A stretch of 64,000 bases of DNA from Citrobacter koseri ATCC BAA-895 (GCF_000018045.1 NC_009792.1:2170001-2234000); one strand, 5' to 3'; shown: positions 27,643 through 36,623, counted from the first letter of the stretch. Program-made: numbers and translations. The notes: generated by a model not told the origin, from the letters alone.

Positions 27643-28332
27643 TTATCTCCCCGCGCGCTCACGGCTGATACGCGCCAGCCATTCCGAAATCAACAATGAG
27701 ATCAGCGCCAGCACAATAGAAATAATGCACAATCTCGCCGCCGCGCTTTCGCCGCCAGGGGTCTGGATCAGGGTATACATCGCGGAGGGAATGGTGCGGG
27801 TTTCACCCGGAATGTTAGACACGAAAGTGATGGTAGCGCCGAACTCGCCGAGCGAACGGGCAAACGCCAGCACGGTCCCGACGATGATGCCAGGCAATGT
27901 CAGCGGTAGCGTAATGGTGAGGAAAACACGCCAGCGTCCTGCGCCCAGCGTTCTGGCGGCCTGCTCCAGCTTAATGTCGACCCCTTCAAGCGCCAGACGA
28001 ATAGCGCGAACCATTAACGGGAAAGACATCACCGCCGCCGCCAGCACGGCGCCTCGCCAGCTAAAGGCAAAGGTAATGCCGAACCAGTCATAAAGCCACT
28101 GACCAATAAATCCGCGTCGGCCCATCGCGATAAGCAGCAGATAACCGACCACCACGGGCGGTAAAACCAGCGGCAGATGCAGTACGCTGTCGAGCAACGC
28201 TTTGCCTGGAAACTTGCATCGCACAAGTAACCAGGCAAAAAAGATCCCAAACGGCAGACTAAACAACACGGCCAGGGAAGAAACTTTCAGGCTCAGTAGA
28301 ACGGCCTGCCATTCTGGATCAGTCAGTATCAT
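27643..28332 (-). CDS. modB: Molybdate ABC transporter permease ModB
   Basis: Inner-membrane channel subunit of the molybdate importer, 229 residues with about five to six transmembrane segments. The cytoplasmic EAA loop that docks ModC is seen as AARTLGAGRWRVFLTITLPLTLPGI. Its ATG overlaps the modA stop by one base (28332), so it is translationally coupled. Family length and gene order are standard. Confidence 0.97.
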   Translation of the reverse strand: MILTDPEWQAVLLSLKVSSLAVLFSLPFGIFFAWLLVRCKFPGKALLDSVLHLPLVLPPVVVGYLLLIAMGRRGFIGQWLYDWFGITFAFSWRGAVLAAAVMSFPLMVRAIRLALEGVDIKLEQAARTLGAGRWRVFLTITLPLTLPGIIVGTVLAFARSLGEFGATITFVSNIPGETRTIPSAMYTLIQTPGGESAAARLCIISIVLALISLLISEWLARISRERAGR

Positions 28333-29105
28333 TACTTCGTCGTAAATCCATAACGTTTAAAGATTTCGGAAGCCTGCGGTCCTTTCAGGTAGTCATAGAA
28401 CGCGCTGACCGTTGCGTTTTTGTGTCCATCAACAATCGCGATCGGGTATTCCACTTTCTTATGGGAATCTTCCGGGAACGTGCCAACCACTTTCACGCCT
28501 TTGCTGGCAACGGCATCAGAACCGTAAACGATGCCCAGCGGCGCTTCGCTACGCTCCACCAGCGCCAGTGCGCCACGCACGTCTTCCGCAGGAGCCAGTT
28601 TCGGCGCCAGGGTATCCCATGCGCCCAGTTTTTGCAGCGCTTCTTTTGCATAAATGCCAGCCGGAACGTGTTCCGGGTCGCCCACCGCCAGACGACCGCC
28701 ATTCAGCAGAGTCGTCCAGTTGGTTTTGCTGTCGATGGTGATGTCTTTCTGTTCACTGGCTTTTGGCGCGACCACAACCAGGCTGTTGCCAAGCAGCGTT
28801 TCACGCGTTGCGGTATCAATCGCTTTTTTGTCTACCGCGTAGTCCATCCATTTCTGGTCAGCAGAGATAAACAGATCCGCTGGCGCTCCCGCTTCAATCT
28901 GGCGAGCCAGCGTAGAAGAAGAGGCAAATGAAGAGACAACGTCAACGTTCTTCTCTTTTTTGTATTCAACCGCAATATCCTGCATTGCGTTGGTCAGCGA
29001 AGCCGCCGCGAATACGGTGATTTTCCCTTCATCCGCCAGCGCATGTCCGGCAACAGTCAGAGATAATGTTGCCCCAGCAAACAGGCGTAACCATGTACGT
29101 GCCAT
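28332..29105 (-). CDS. modA: Periplasmic molybdate-binding protein ModA
   Basis: Binds molybdate or tungstate in the periplasm and delivers it to ModBC. It has 257 residues, with a Sec signal peptide (hydrophobic FAGATLSLTVAGHALA, cleavage near residue 24) followed by the mature DEGKITVFAAASLTNAMQDIA, holding the oxyanion-contacting serines. The ATG at 29105 has AAGGAG 7 nt upstream. It is the first gene of modABC under a ModE operator. Confidence 0.97.
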   Translation of the reverse strand: MARTWLRLFAGATLSLTVAGHALADEGKITVFAAASLTNAMQDIAVEYKKEKNVDVVSSFASSSTLARQIEAGAPADLFISADQKWMDYAVDKKAIDTATRETLLGNSLVVVAPKASEQKDITIDSKTNWTTLLNGGRLAVGDPEHVPAGIYAKEALQKLGAWDTLAPKLAPAEDVRGALALVERSEAPLGIVYGSDAVASKGVKVVGTFPEDSHKKVEYPIAIVDGHKNATVSAFYDYLKGPQASEIFKRYGFTTK

Positions 29106-29123
29106 CTGTAACTCCTTTGAGTG

Positions 29124-29149
29124 TCGTTATGTAGGCGCAAATATAGCGA
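29124..29149. promoter_or_regulatory. ModE operator of modABC
   Basis: An imperfect inverted repeat, TCGTTATGTA, seven bases, then AATATAGCGA (overlapping the spacer by one), reading CGCTATATT...TACATAACGA on the mod strand. This agrees with the known ModE operator upstream of E. coli modA, where ModE-molybdate represses. It lies about 20 bp before the modA ATG. Confidence 0.82.
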
Positions 29150-29315
29150 GAAAATAAGGTTTTTCCCAGAAGTTATTGATACCCAATTGAGGTTACGCAA
29201 AGAAAATATCGGCAGGAAAAGCAGGATCTTGAGGGGCGCTACCCAATGGATTTCGGGTTGCGCTGAGACTCACAGGCACAGCCAACAAAAATGCGGCCTG
29301 AAAGTCGAAGAAAGT

Positions 29316-29345
29316 AAAACGCCCGACTGAGCGGGCGTTTAAAAA
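29316..29345 (-). terminator. Terminator downstream of acrZ
   Basis: On the minus strand, AACGCCCG-CTCAGT-CGGGCGTT followed by TTAC; the plus strand shows AAAACGCCCG...CGGGCGTTTAAAAA. It begins at the acrZ stop and would end acrZ transcription before the modA promoter region. Confidence 0.85.
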
Positions 29346-29495
29346 TCAATGGTTCTGTCTGGACTGGTCTTTCTGACCGATACCGGAGAAAATGTTGAAC
29401 ACTTCACCCAGACCGTAAATCAGCCCCAGAATGATGGCCATGACCACCGGAACCATGACTACGGCGAATACCAGACTTTTCAATAACTCTAACAT
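29346..29495 (-). CDS. acrZ: AcrAB-TolC-associated small membrane protein AcrZ
   Basis: A 49-residue single-span membrane protein (MLELLKSLVFAVVMVPVVMA, then IILGLIYGLGEVFNIFSG). It matches E. coli AcrZ (YbhT) closely. AcrZ is known to bind the AcrB efflux pump and to affect export of some antibiotics. The start at 29495 has GGAG 7 nt upstream; the open frame extends 34 codons upstream through the divergent promoter and is rejected. In E. coli acrZ lies between modA and modE exactly as here. Confidence 0.96.
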   Translation of the reverse strand: MLELLKSLVFAVVMVPVVMAIILGLIYGLGEVFNIFSGIGQKDQSRQNH

Positions 29496-29623
29496 GGTCA
29501 ACTCCAGATAGGATTCTTTTGATATTCTAACTGCATAAATGAGAAAAGCACTCCCCTTTTGTGCGGTCGACTTTGCGCGGAAGCGGTTTTCCGTCACAAT
29601 AACCCTTTTGCCAGGATCTTGTT

Positions 29624-30412
29624 ATGCAGGCCGAAATCCTCCTTACACTCAAACTTCAACAAAAATTGTTTGCGGACCCCCGCCGCATTTCGCTGCTCAA
29701 GCATATCGCGCTTTCCGGCTCCATCAGCCAGGGGGCGAAAGATGCGGGCATCAGCTACAAAAGCGCCTGGGATGCCATTAACGAGATGAATCAACTCAGC
29801 GAGCAGACGCTCGTCGAGCGCGCAACAGGCGGCAAAGGCGGCGGCGGCGCGATACTGACTCGCTACGGTCAGCGTCTGATCCAGCTTTACGATTTGCTCG
29901 CCCAGATTCAGCAAAAAGCGTTCGACGTGCTGAGCGACGACGACGCCCTGCCGCTCGACAGCCTGCTGGCCGCCATTTCCCGTTTCTCTTTGCAAACCAG
30001 CGCCCGTAACCAGTGGTTCGGCACCATTACCGCGCGCGATCACGATCAGGTTCAACAGCATGTCGATGTGCTGCTGGCCGACGGCGAAACGCGACTGAAG
30101 GTCGCCATCACTGCGCAAAGCGGCGAGCGTCTTGGCCTTGATGAAGGTAAAGAAGTCCTGATCCTGCTGAAAGCGCCGTGGGTTGGCATTACCCAGGACG
30201 AGGCGATTGCCCGGGCTGCCGACAACCAGCTTCAGGGAACCATCAGCCATATTGAACGCGGCGCCGAGCAGTGCGAAGTTCTCATGACATTACCTGACGG
30301 CCAGACGTTGTGCGCCACCCTGCCCGTTGAAGAGACCGCCACGCTGGAAGAAGGTGCTAACGTGACGGCATATTTTAATGCTGACAGAGTGATTATCGCT
30401 ACGTTGTGCTAA
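29624..30412 (+). CDS. modE: Molybdate-dependent transcription regulator ModE
   Basis: A dimeric sensor that binds molybdate, represses modABC and activates moaA and molybdoenzyme genes. It has 262 residues, as in E. coli. The N-terminal winged helix domain (about 1-120) includes SGSISQGAKDAGISYKSAWDAI and TGGKGGGGAILTRYGQRL. The two tandem mop subdomains follow (SARNQWFGTITARDHDQVQQ, then GTISHIERGAEQCEVLMTLP). It is divergent from acrZ and co-directional with modF. Confidence 0.97.
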   Translation: MQAEILLTLKLQQKLFADPRRISLLKHIALSGSISQGAKDAGISYKSAWDAINEMNQLSEQTLVERATGGKGGGGAILTRYGQRLIQLYDLLAQIQQKAFDVLSDDDALPLDSLLAAISRFSLQTSARNQWFGTITARDHDQVQQHVDVLLADGETRLKVAITAQSGERLGLDEGKEVLILLKAPWVGITQDEAIARAADNQLQGTISHIERGAEQCEVLMTLPDGQTLCATLPVEETATLEEGANVTAYFNADRVIIATLC

Positions 30413-30479
30413 GTGCATTGACATCTGTTCTTTGAACACGTATCCCTGTCATTCATCGCTGCAAAAAATGGGATACAAA

Positions 30480-31952
30480 ATGTCATCATTGCATATTTCG
30501 CAAGGTACGTTTCGCCTGAGCGACACAAAAACGCTTCAGTTAAGTGCGCTGACGTTGCAGGCGGGGGATAGCTGGGCTTTTGTCGGCACCAATGGAAGCG
30601 GGAAATCGGCGCTGGCCCGCGCGCTGGCGGGAGAACTGACGCTACTGAAAGGCGAGCGCCAGTCTCAGTTCGCGCGCGTCACCCGCCTCTCATTCGAACA
30701 GTTGCAAAAACTGGTCAGCGATGAATGGCAGCGCAATAACACCGACCTGCTCAGCCCTGGCGAAGACGACACCGGACGTACTACGGCAGAAATCATTCAG
30801 GATGAGGTGAGCGATCCCGCCCGCTGTGCCGAACTGGCGCAGCAGTTTGGCATTTCTTCTCTGCTCGACAGACGTTTTAAATACCTTTCTACGGGCGAAA
30901 CGCGCAAAACGCTGCTTTGTCAGGCGCTGATGTCAGAACCGGATTTATTAATCCTCGATGAGCCGTTTGACGGGCTGGATGTCGCCTCCCGCCAGCAACT
31001 GGCGAATCTTCTCGCCACGCTGCACCAGTCGGGCTACACGCTGGTGCTGGTGTTAAACCGCTTCGATGAGATCCCCGAATTCGTTCAGTATGCGGGAGTC
31101 CTTGCCGACTGCACGTTAACGGAAACGGGGGAAAAAGCGGATTTGCTCCAGCGGGCGCTGATTGCCCAACTCGCGCATAGCGAACGACTGGAAGGCGTAA
31201 AGTTGCCCGAGCCGGATGAACCTTCTGCCCGTCACGCCCTGCCGGACGGCGCGGCGCGCATTATTCTCAACGATGGCGTCGTCTCCTATAACGACCGCCC
31301 TATTCTTAATCATCTGAGTTGGCAGGTGAATCCGGGTGAACACTGGCAGATTGTCGGGCCTAACGGCGCGGGAAAATCCACCCTGCTAAGTTTAATCACC
31401 GGCGACCATCCGCAGGGATACAGCAACGACCTGACGCTGTTTGGCCGCCGTCGCGGGAGTGGTGAAACAATCTGGGATATCAAAAAACATATCGGCTATG
31501 TCAGCAGTAGCCTGCATCTGGATTACCGCGTCAGCACCACGGTGCGTAATGTCATTCTCTCCGGTTACTTTGACTCGATTGGCATCTACCAGGCGGTTTC
31601 CGACAGGCAGCACAAGCTGGCGCAGCAATGGCTGGATATTCTGGGAATGGACAAACGCACTGCGGATGCGCCTTTCCACAGCCTGTCCTGGGGGCAACAA
31701 CGGCTGGCGCTGATCGCCCGTGCGCTGGTCAAACACCCTACGCTGCTGATTCTTGATGAGCCCTTACAAGGCCTGGACCCGCTGAATCGTCAGCTTGTTC
31801 GCCGCTTTGTCGATGTACTGATTAGCGAGGGAGAAACGCAGTTGCTGTTTGTCTCCCATCACGCGGAAGACGCCCCAGGCTGCATTACCCATCGGCTGGA
31901 GTTTGTACCGGAAGGCGAGAGTTACCGCTACCAACAGACGACGCTGCGTTAG
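30480..31952 (+). CDS. modF: Twin-domain ABC ATPase ModF
   Basis: A 490-residue cytoplasmic protein with two ABC cassettes and no membrane domain. Walker A motifs are GTNGSGKSA (about 36-44) and GPNGAGKST (about 300). Walker B motifs are LLILDEPFDGLD and LLILDEPLQGLD. The signatures LSTGETRKTLL and LSWGQQRLALI are degenerate compared with LSGGQ. Its role in molybdate metabolism is inferred only from position after modE. The start at 30480 (MSSLHISQGTFRLSD) matches the E. coli length; an in-frame upstream extension from 30432 is rejected. Confidence 0.94.
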   Translation: MSSLHISQGTFRLSDTKTLQLSALTLQAGDSWAFVGTNGSGKSALARALAGELTLLKGERQSQFARVTRLSFEQLQKLVSDEWQRNNTDLLSPGEDDTGRTTAEIIQDEVSDPARCAELAQQFGISSLLDRRFKYLSTGETRKTLLCQALMSEPDLLILDEPFDGLDVASRQQLANLLATLHQSGYTLVLVLNRFDEIPEFVQYAGVLADCTLTETGEKADLLQRALIAQLAHSERLEGVKLPEPDEPSARHALPDGAARIILNDGVVSYNDRPILNHLSWQVNPGEHWQIVGPNGAGKSTLLSLITGDHPQGYSNDLTLFGRRRGSGETIWDIKKHIGYVSSSLHLDYRVSTTVRNVILSGYFDSIGIYQAVSDRQHKLAQQWLDILGMDKRTADAPFHSLSWGQQRLALIARALVKHPTLLILDEPLQGLDPLNRQLVRRFVDVLISEGETQLLFVSHHAEDAPGCITHRLEFVPEGESYRYQQTTLR

Positions 31953-31962
31953 CGGTTCACTG

Positions 31963-31988
31963 GGGGCGTGCGGCCACGCCCCTTTTTT
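31963..31988 (+). terminator. Intrinsic terminator after modF
   Basis: GGGGCGTG (31963-31970), loop CGGC, CACGCCCC (31975-31982), then six T. A textbook rho-independent terminator 10 bp after the modF stop, insulating the gal promoter. Confidence 0.95.
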
Positions 31989-32076
31989 CACTGCTTTTTC
32001 AGATAAAAGGCGCAATCATTCTTAAAGCATATGATTTATCATTAAATAACGGGCGTCGGCGGATGAAAAAACCGAA

Positions 32077-32092
32077 GTGTAAACGATTCCAC
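32077..32092. promoter_or_regulatory. External gal operator OE
   Basis: GTGTAAACGATTCCAC, identical to the E. coli gal external operator bound by GalR and GalS. It is paired with the internal operator at 32190-32205; the centres are 113 bp apart, the known distance that allows the HU-assisted repression loop. Confidence 0.96.
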
Positions 32093-32114
32093 TAATATAT
32101 TCCATGTCACACTT
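32093..32114 (-). promoter_or_regulatory. CRP site of the gal promoters
   Basis: On the minus strand it reads AAGTGTGACATGGAAT followed by A/T bases: a good left half (TGTGA) and a weak right half, exactly as in E. coli gal. It lies directly next to OE. CRP-cAMP here activates galP1 and represses galP2 in the known system. Confidence 0.9.
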
Positions 32115-32127
32115 TTCGCATCTTTGT

Positions 32128-32139
32128 TATGCTATGGTT
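32128..32139 (+). promoter_or_regulatory. Overlapping galP2 and galP1 -10 elements
   Basis: TATGCTATGGTT contains TATGCTA (32128-32134, galP2) and TATGGTT (32133-32139, galP1), offset by 5 bp as in E. coli. No good -35 is seen for P1, which fits its dependence on CRP. Confidence 0.88.
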
Positions 32140-32170
32140 ATTCCATACCATAGGCTTAACGGAGCGAATT

Positions 32171-33187
32171 ATGAGAGTACTGGTCACCGGTGGTAGCGGT
32201 TACATTGGAAGTCATACTTGTGTACAGTTACTGAAAAACGGTCACGATGTCATCATCCTTGATAACCTCTGCAACAGTAAGCGCAGCGTACTGCCTGTTA
32301 TCGAGCGATTAAGTGGTAAGCACCCAACTTTCGTTGAAGGCGATATTCGTAACGAAGCGCTGATGACTGAAATTCTGCATGACCACGCGATTGACGCCGT
32401 CATTCACTTTGCCGGTCTGAAAGCCGTGGGCGAATCCGTCGCCAAACCGCTGGAATACTATGACAACAACGTCAACGGTACGCTGCGTTTAATCAGCGCC
32501 ATGCGCGCCGCCAATGTCAAAAACTTCATCTTCAGCTCCTCCGCCACCGTCTACGGCGATCAGCCCAAAATTCCTTATGTCGAAAGCTTCCCGACCGGCA
32601 CGCCGCAGAGCCCATATGGCAAAAGTAAACTGATGGTCGAACAGATCCTGACCGACCTGCAAAAAGCGCAGCCGGACTGGAGCATCGCCCTGCTGCGCTA
32701 CTTCAACCCGGTCGGCGCGCATCCGTCAGGTGATATGGGTGAAGATCCGCAAGGCATTCCTAACAACCTGATGCCGTACATCGCCCAGGTCGCCGTTGGC
32801 CGTCGCGAATCACTCGCGGTCTTTGGCAACGACTACCCTACCGAAGACGGCACCGGCGTGCGTGATTACATCCATGTGATGGATCTTGCCGACGGCCACG
32901 TAACCGCGATGGAAAAACTGGCTGGCAAACAAGGCGTGCATATTTACAACCTTGGCGCCGGTGTTGGCAACAGCGTGCTGGATGTGGTTAACGCCTTCAG
33001 CAAAGCCTGCGGTAAACCCGTTGCTTATCATTTTGCCCCACGCCGTGAAGGCGACCTTCCGGCCTACTGGGCGGACGCCAGCAAAGCCGACCGCGAACTG
33101 GACTGGCGCGTAACCCGCACACTTGACGAAATGGCACAGGACACCTGGCGTTGGCAGTCACGCCATCCGCAGGGATATCCAGACTAA
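32171..33187 (+). CDS. galE: UDP-glucose 4-epimerase GalE
   Basis: Interconverts UDP-galactose and UDP-glucose in the Leloir pathway. It has 338 residues. The Rossmann NAD motif is GGSGYIGSH (residues 7-15); catalytic Ser is in FSSSATVYGD (about 124) and the YxxxK pair is SPYGKSK (Tyr149, Lys153). The ATG at 32171 follows GGAG at 6 nt; the upstream frame from 32129 lies inside the promoter. The internal operator OI lies within codons 7-12. It is the first gene of galETKM. Confidence 0.98.
   Translation: MRVLVTGGSGYIGSHTCVQLLKNGHDVIILDNLCNSKRSVLPVIERLSGKHPTFVEGDIRNEALMTEILHDHAIDAVIHFAGLKAVGESVAKPLEYYDNNVNGTLRLISAMRAANVKNFIFSSSATVYGDQPKIPYVESFPTGTPQSPYGKSKLMVEQILTDLQKAQPDWSIALLRYFNPVGAHPSGDMGEDPQGIPNNLMPYIAQVAVGRRESLAVFGNDYPTEDGTGVRDYIHVMDLADGHVTAMEKLAGKQGVHIYNLGAGVGNSVLDVVNAFSKACGKPVAYHFAPRREGDLPAYWADASKADRELDWRVTRTLDEMAQDTWRWQSRHPQGYPD
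32190..32205. promoter_or_regulatory. Internal gal operator OI inside galE
   Basis: GTGGTAGCGGTTACAT, the E. coli internal operator sequence, placed inside the early galE coding region. It also encodes the GlyGlySerGlyTyrIle NAD-binding loop, so coding and operator functions overlap. Confidence 0.95.
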
Positions 33188-33196
33188 GGACATGTC

Positions 33197-34243
33197 ATGA
33201 CGCAATTTAATCCTGTCGATCATCCACATCGCCGTTTTAACCCGCTAACCGGACAGTGGATTCTGGTTTCACCGCATCGCGCAAAGCGCCCCTGGCAGGG
33301 GGCGCAGGAAACGCCATCTCAGCAGGTGCTTCCCGCCCATGACCCGGACTGCTTCCTGTGCGCGGGCAATACGCGCGTAACCGGAGATAAAAACCCGGAT
33401 TACACCGGCACCTATGTCTTTACAAATGACTTTGCCGCGCTGATGTCTGACACCCCGGACGCGCCGGACAGCCATGACCCGTTGATGCGTTGCCAGAGCG
33501 CCCGCGGCACCAGCCGCGTGATCTGCTTTTCTCCCGACCACAGCAAGACGCTGCCGGAACTGAGCCTCCCCGCGCTGACGGACATCATCAAAACCTGGCA
33601 AGAACAGACTGCCGATCTGGGAAAAACCTACCCCTGGGTGCAGGTTTTTGAGAATAAAGGCGCGGCGATGGGCTGCTCCAACCCGCATCCGCACGGCCAG
33701 ATTTGGGCCAACAGCTTCCTGCCGAACGAAGCCGAGCGTGAAGATCGTTTGCAAAAAGCCTACTTCGCCGAGCAGCACTCCCCAATGCTGGTGGATTATG
33801 CGCAGCGCGAACTGGCAGACGGCAGCCGTACGGTGGTTGAAACCGAGCACTGGCTGGCGATCGTGCCTTACTGGGCGGCCTGGCCGTTTGAAACGCTGCT
33901 GCTGCCCAAAGCGCATGTGCTGCGCATTACCGATTTGACCGACGATCAGCGCGACTCCCTGGCGCTGGCGCTGAAAAAGCTGACCAGTCGTTATGACAAC
34001 CTGTTCCAGTGCTCCTTCCCCTACTCCATGGGCTGGCACGGCGCGCCGTTTAACGGTGAAGAGAACGGGCACTGGCAGCTGCACGCGCACTTTTATCCAC
34101 CGCTGCTGCGTTCCGCGACCGTCCGTAAATTTATGGTCGGTTATGAAATGCTGGCGGAGACCCAGCGCGATCTGACGGCAGAACAAGCGGCGGAGCGTCT
34201 GCGCGCGGTCAGCGACATTCATTTTCGCGAATCAGGAGTTTAA
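33197..34243 (+). CDS. galT: Galactose-1-phosphate uridylyltransferase GalT
   Basis: Transfers UMP between UDP-glucose and galactose-1-phosphate. It has 348 residues. The nucleophile is in the HPHPHG-type motif CSNPHPHGQIWA (His166), and the structural zinc is held by Cys52 and Cys55 (CFLCAGN) with downstream histidines. It starts 9 bp after galE. The start ATG at 33197 follows GGAC; an ATG 5 bp earlier is out of frame. Confidence 0.98.
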   Translation: MTQFNPVDHPHRRFNPLTGQWILVSPHRAKRPWQGAQETPSQQVLPAHDPDCFLCAGNTRVTGDKNPDYTGTYVFTNDFAALMSDTPDAPDSHDPLMRCQSARGTSRVICFSPDHSKTLPELSLPALTDIIKTWQEQTADLGKTYPWVQVFENKGAAMGCSNPHPHGQIWANSFLPNEAEREDRLQKAYFAEQHSPMLVDYAQRELADGSRTVVETEHWLAIVPYWAAWPFETLLLPKAHVLRITDLTDDQRDSLALALKKLTSRYDNLFQCSFPYSMGWHGAPFNGEENGHWQLHAHFYPPLLRSATVRKFMVGYEMLAETQRDLTAEQAAERLRAVSDIHFRESGV

Positions 34244-34246
34244 ATA

Positions 34247-35395
34247 ATGAGTCTGAAAGAGAAAACACAATCTCTGTTTGCAGAAATTTTCGGCTACCCT
34301 GCTACCCACACCATTCAGGCGCCTGGTCGCGTCAATCTGATCGGCGAGCACACCGATTACAACGACGGCTTCGTGCTGCCTTGCGCTATCGACTACCAGA
34401 CGGTGATTAGCTGCGCCACGCGTGACGATCGCAAAGTGCGCGTGATTGCGGCTGACTACGACAACCAGGTTGATGAATTCTCCCTTGATGCGCCGATCGT
34501 TACCCACGACAGCCAGCAGTGGTCAAACTACGTGCGCGGCGTGGTGAAGCATCTGCAAAAACGAAATAACGCATTTGGCGGCGCGGATCTGGTTATCAGC
34601 GGCAACGTGCCGCAGGGCGCGGGACTCAGTTCTTCTGCGTCGCTGGAAGTCGCGGTCGGCACCGTATTCCAACAGTTGTACCACCTGCCGCTGGATGGCG
34701 CGCAAATCGCGCTCAACGGCCAGGAAGCGGAGAATCAGTTCGTCGGCTGTAACTGCGGCATTATGGATCAGCTGATCTCCGCGCTGGGTAAAAAAGATCA
34801 TGCCCTGCTGATTGACTGCCGCACGCTGGGTACGAAAGCGGTTTCCATGCCGGAAGGCGTGGCGGTGGTGATCATCAACAGTAACTTTAAACGTACGCTG
34901 GTGGGCAGCGAGTACAATACCCGCCGCGAGCAGTGTGAAACGGGCGCGCGTTTCTTCCAGCAACCGGCGTTGCGCGATGTCAGCCTTGCGGCGTTCAACG
35001 CGGTGGCCAGCGAGCTGGACCCGATTGTCGCCAAACGTGTTCGCCACGTACTGACCGAAAACGCCCGTACCGTTGAAGCCGCCAGCGCGCTGGAGAAAGG
35101 CGACCTGAAACGCATGGGTGAATTGATGGCGGAATCTCACGCCTCAATGCGCGATGACTTCGAAATCACCGTCCCGCAGATCGACACGCTGGTCGAAATT
35201 GTGAAAGCGACCATCGGCGATAAAGGCGGCGTACGCATGACCGGCGGCGGCTTCGGCGGCTGCGTCGTCGCGTTGCTCCCGGAAGCGCTGGTTCCTGCCG
35301 TACAGCAGGCCGTAGCCACGCAGTATGAAGCGAAAACCGGAATCAAAGAAACGTTTTACGTATGCAAACCCTCACAAGGAGCCGGACAGTGCTAA
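34247..35395 (+). CDS. galK: Galactokinase GalK
   Basis: GHMP-family kinase making galactose-1-phosphate, 382 residues. The galactokinase signature GRVNLIGEHTDYNDGFVLP is at about 26-44, the ATP loop GAGLSSSASLEV at about 124-135, and the third motif RMTGGGFGGCVVAL near the C-terminus. It starts 3 bp after the galT stop; the ribosome site (CAGGAG) lies inside galT. In E. coli the galK ribosome site is the target of the Spot 42 sRNA, whose gene is not in this window. Confidence 0.98.
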   Translation: MSLKEKTQSLFAEIFGYPATHTIQAPGRVNLIGEHTDYNDGFVLPCAIDYQTVISCATRDDRKVRVIAADYDNQVDEFSLDAPIVTHDSQQWSNYVRGVVKHLQKRNNAFGGADLVISGNVPQGAGLSSSASLEVAVGTVFQQLYHLPLDGAQIALNGQEAENQFVGCNCGIMDQLISALGKKDHALLIDCRTLGTKAVSMPEGVAVVIINSNFKRTLVGSEYNTRREQCETGARFFQQPALRDVSLAAFNAVASELDPIVAKRVRHVLTENARTVEAASALEKGDLKRMGELMAESHASMRDDFEITVPQIDTLVEIVKATIGDKGGVRMTGGGFGGCVVALLPEALVPAVQQAVATQYEAKTGIKETFYVCKPSQGAGQC

Positions 35396-36429
35396 ACGAA
35401 ACGCCCGCACTGGCGCCCGATGGTCAGCCGTACCGCCTGCTCACCCTGCGCAACGATGCAGGGATGGTGGTCACGCTGATGGACTGGGGCGCCACACTAC
35501 TTTCCGCCCGTATCCCGCTAACCGATGGCAGCGTCCGTGAAGCGTTGCTGGGGTGCGCCAGCCCGGAATATTATCAGGATCAGGCCGCCTTTCTTGGCGC
35601 ATCGATTGGCCGCTACGCCAATCGCATTGCCAACAGCCGTTACACCTGGGCGGGTGAAACCGTCAGTCTGCTGCCAAGCCAGGGTGAAAACCAACTGCAC
35701 GGCGGGCCGGACGGCTTTGACAAACGTCGCTGGCAGATAGTCAACCAGAACGATCGTCAGGTGCTGTTTGCACTGACGTCTGACGATGGCGATCAGGGCT
35801 TCCCCGGCCATCTCTGCGCCACCGCGCAGTATCGTCTCACCAACGATAACCGAATCTCCATTACCTATCGTGCGACGGTAGATAAGCCCTGCCCGGTGAA
35901 CCTGACCAATCACGTCTACTTTAACCTGGACGGCGAGCAGTCGGACGTACGCCAGCACAAGCTACAGATTCTGGCTGATACGTACCTGCCGGTTGATGAA
36001 AGCGGTATTCCACGCGACGGGCTGAAATCCGTTGCCGGAACCTCGTTCGACTTCCGCAGCGCAAAAACCATCGCCAGCGCGTTTCTTGCCGATGACGATC
36101 AGCGCAAGGTAAAAGGTTACGATCACGCCTTTTTATTGCAGACCAAAGGAGATGCCTGCCAGCCAGCCGCGCATCTGTGGTCGCAGGATGAGAAATTGCA
36201 GATGAAGGTTTATACCTCCGCTCCGGCGCTGCAATTCTATTCCGGCAACTATCTGGGCGGCACGCCGTCGCGCGGGCCTGAACCTTATGCCGACTGGCAA
36301 GGCCTGGCGCTGGAAAGCGAATTTCTGCCAGACAGCCCGAACCACCCGGAATGGCCGCAACCTGACTGCGTGTTGCATCCCGGCGACGAGTACGCCAGCC
36401 TGACGGAATATCAGTTTATTCCGGCCTGA
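35389..36429 (+). CDS. galM: Galactose mutarotase GalM
   Basis: Converts beta- to alpha-galactose for GalK. The start is GTG at 35389 with AAGGAG 8 nt upstream, giving 346 residues as in E. coli and overlapping the galK stop by 7 bp; the ATG-initiated extension (35362) lies wholly inside galK and is less likely. Catalytic residues are in NQLHGGPDGF (His), LTNHVYFNL (His) and ALESEFLPDSPNH (Glu). It is the last gene of the operon. Confidence 0.95.
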   Translation: MLNETPALAPDGQPYRLLTLRNDAGMVVTLMDWGATLLSARIPLTDGSVREALLGCASPEYYQDQAAFLGASIGRYANRIANSRYTWAGETVSLLPSQGENQLHGGPDGFDKRRWQIVNQNDRQVLFALTSDDGDQGFPGHLCATAQYRLTNDNRISITYRATVDKPCPVNLTNHVYFNLDGEQSDVRQHKLQILADTYLPVDESGIPRDGLKSVAGTSFDFRSAKTIASAFLADDDQRKVKGYDHAFLLQTKGDACQPAAHLWSQDEKLQMKVYTSAPALQFYSGNYLGGTPSRGPEPYADWQGLALESEFLPDSPNHPEWPQPDCVLHPGDEYASLTEYQFIPA

Positions 36430-36441
36430 CGATGAGCCATA

Positions 36442-36473
36442 ACAGGCCCGATGGTGCCAGCTATCGGGCCTGT
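36442..36473 (+). terminator. Hairpin at the end of the gal operon
   Basis: An 11-bp perfect stem, ACAGGCCCGAT (36442-36452) and ATCGGGCCTGT (36463-36473), 12 bp after galM. It lacks a T tract (GGCGCG follows), so it probably protects the mRNA 3' end after rho-dependent termination. Confidence 0.65.
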
Positions 36474-36604
36474 GGCGCGTCGCTTTGCTCAAATCCCCAC
36501 CACTCAAAGACAAAATCGCAACTCCGGGTTCACAAGAACCTTACACTGCGTCACTATTTTCGCTATGGTTATGCGTAAGCGTTGCCGCTGACCTGTCACG
36601 GCAA

Positions 36605-36623
36605 TATAATGAGAATTATTATC
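36605..36623. promoter_or_regulatory. Fur box upstream of gpmA
   Basis: TATAATGAGAATTATTATC agrees at 16 of 19 positions with the Fur consensus GATAATGATAATCATTATC by my count. It lies 28 bp before the gpmA ATG, over the likely promoter. Fur control of gpmA has been reported in E. coli; the site links glycolysis to iron status. Confidence 0.85.

Noticed and set aside
33269..34222. 317-codon minus-strand open frame
   Set aside because: Antisense to galT, no domain.
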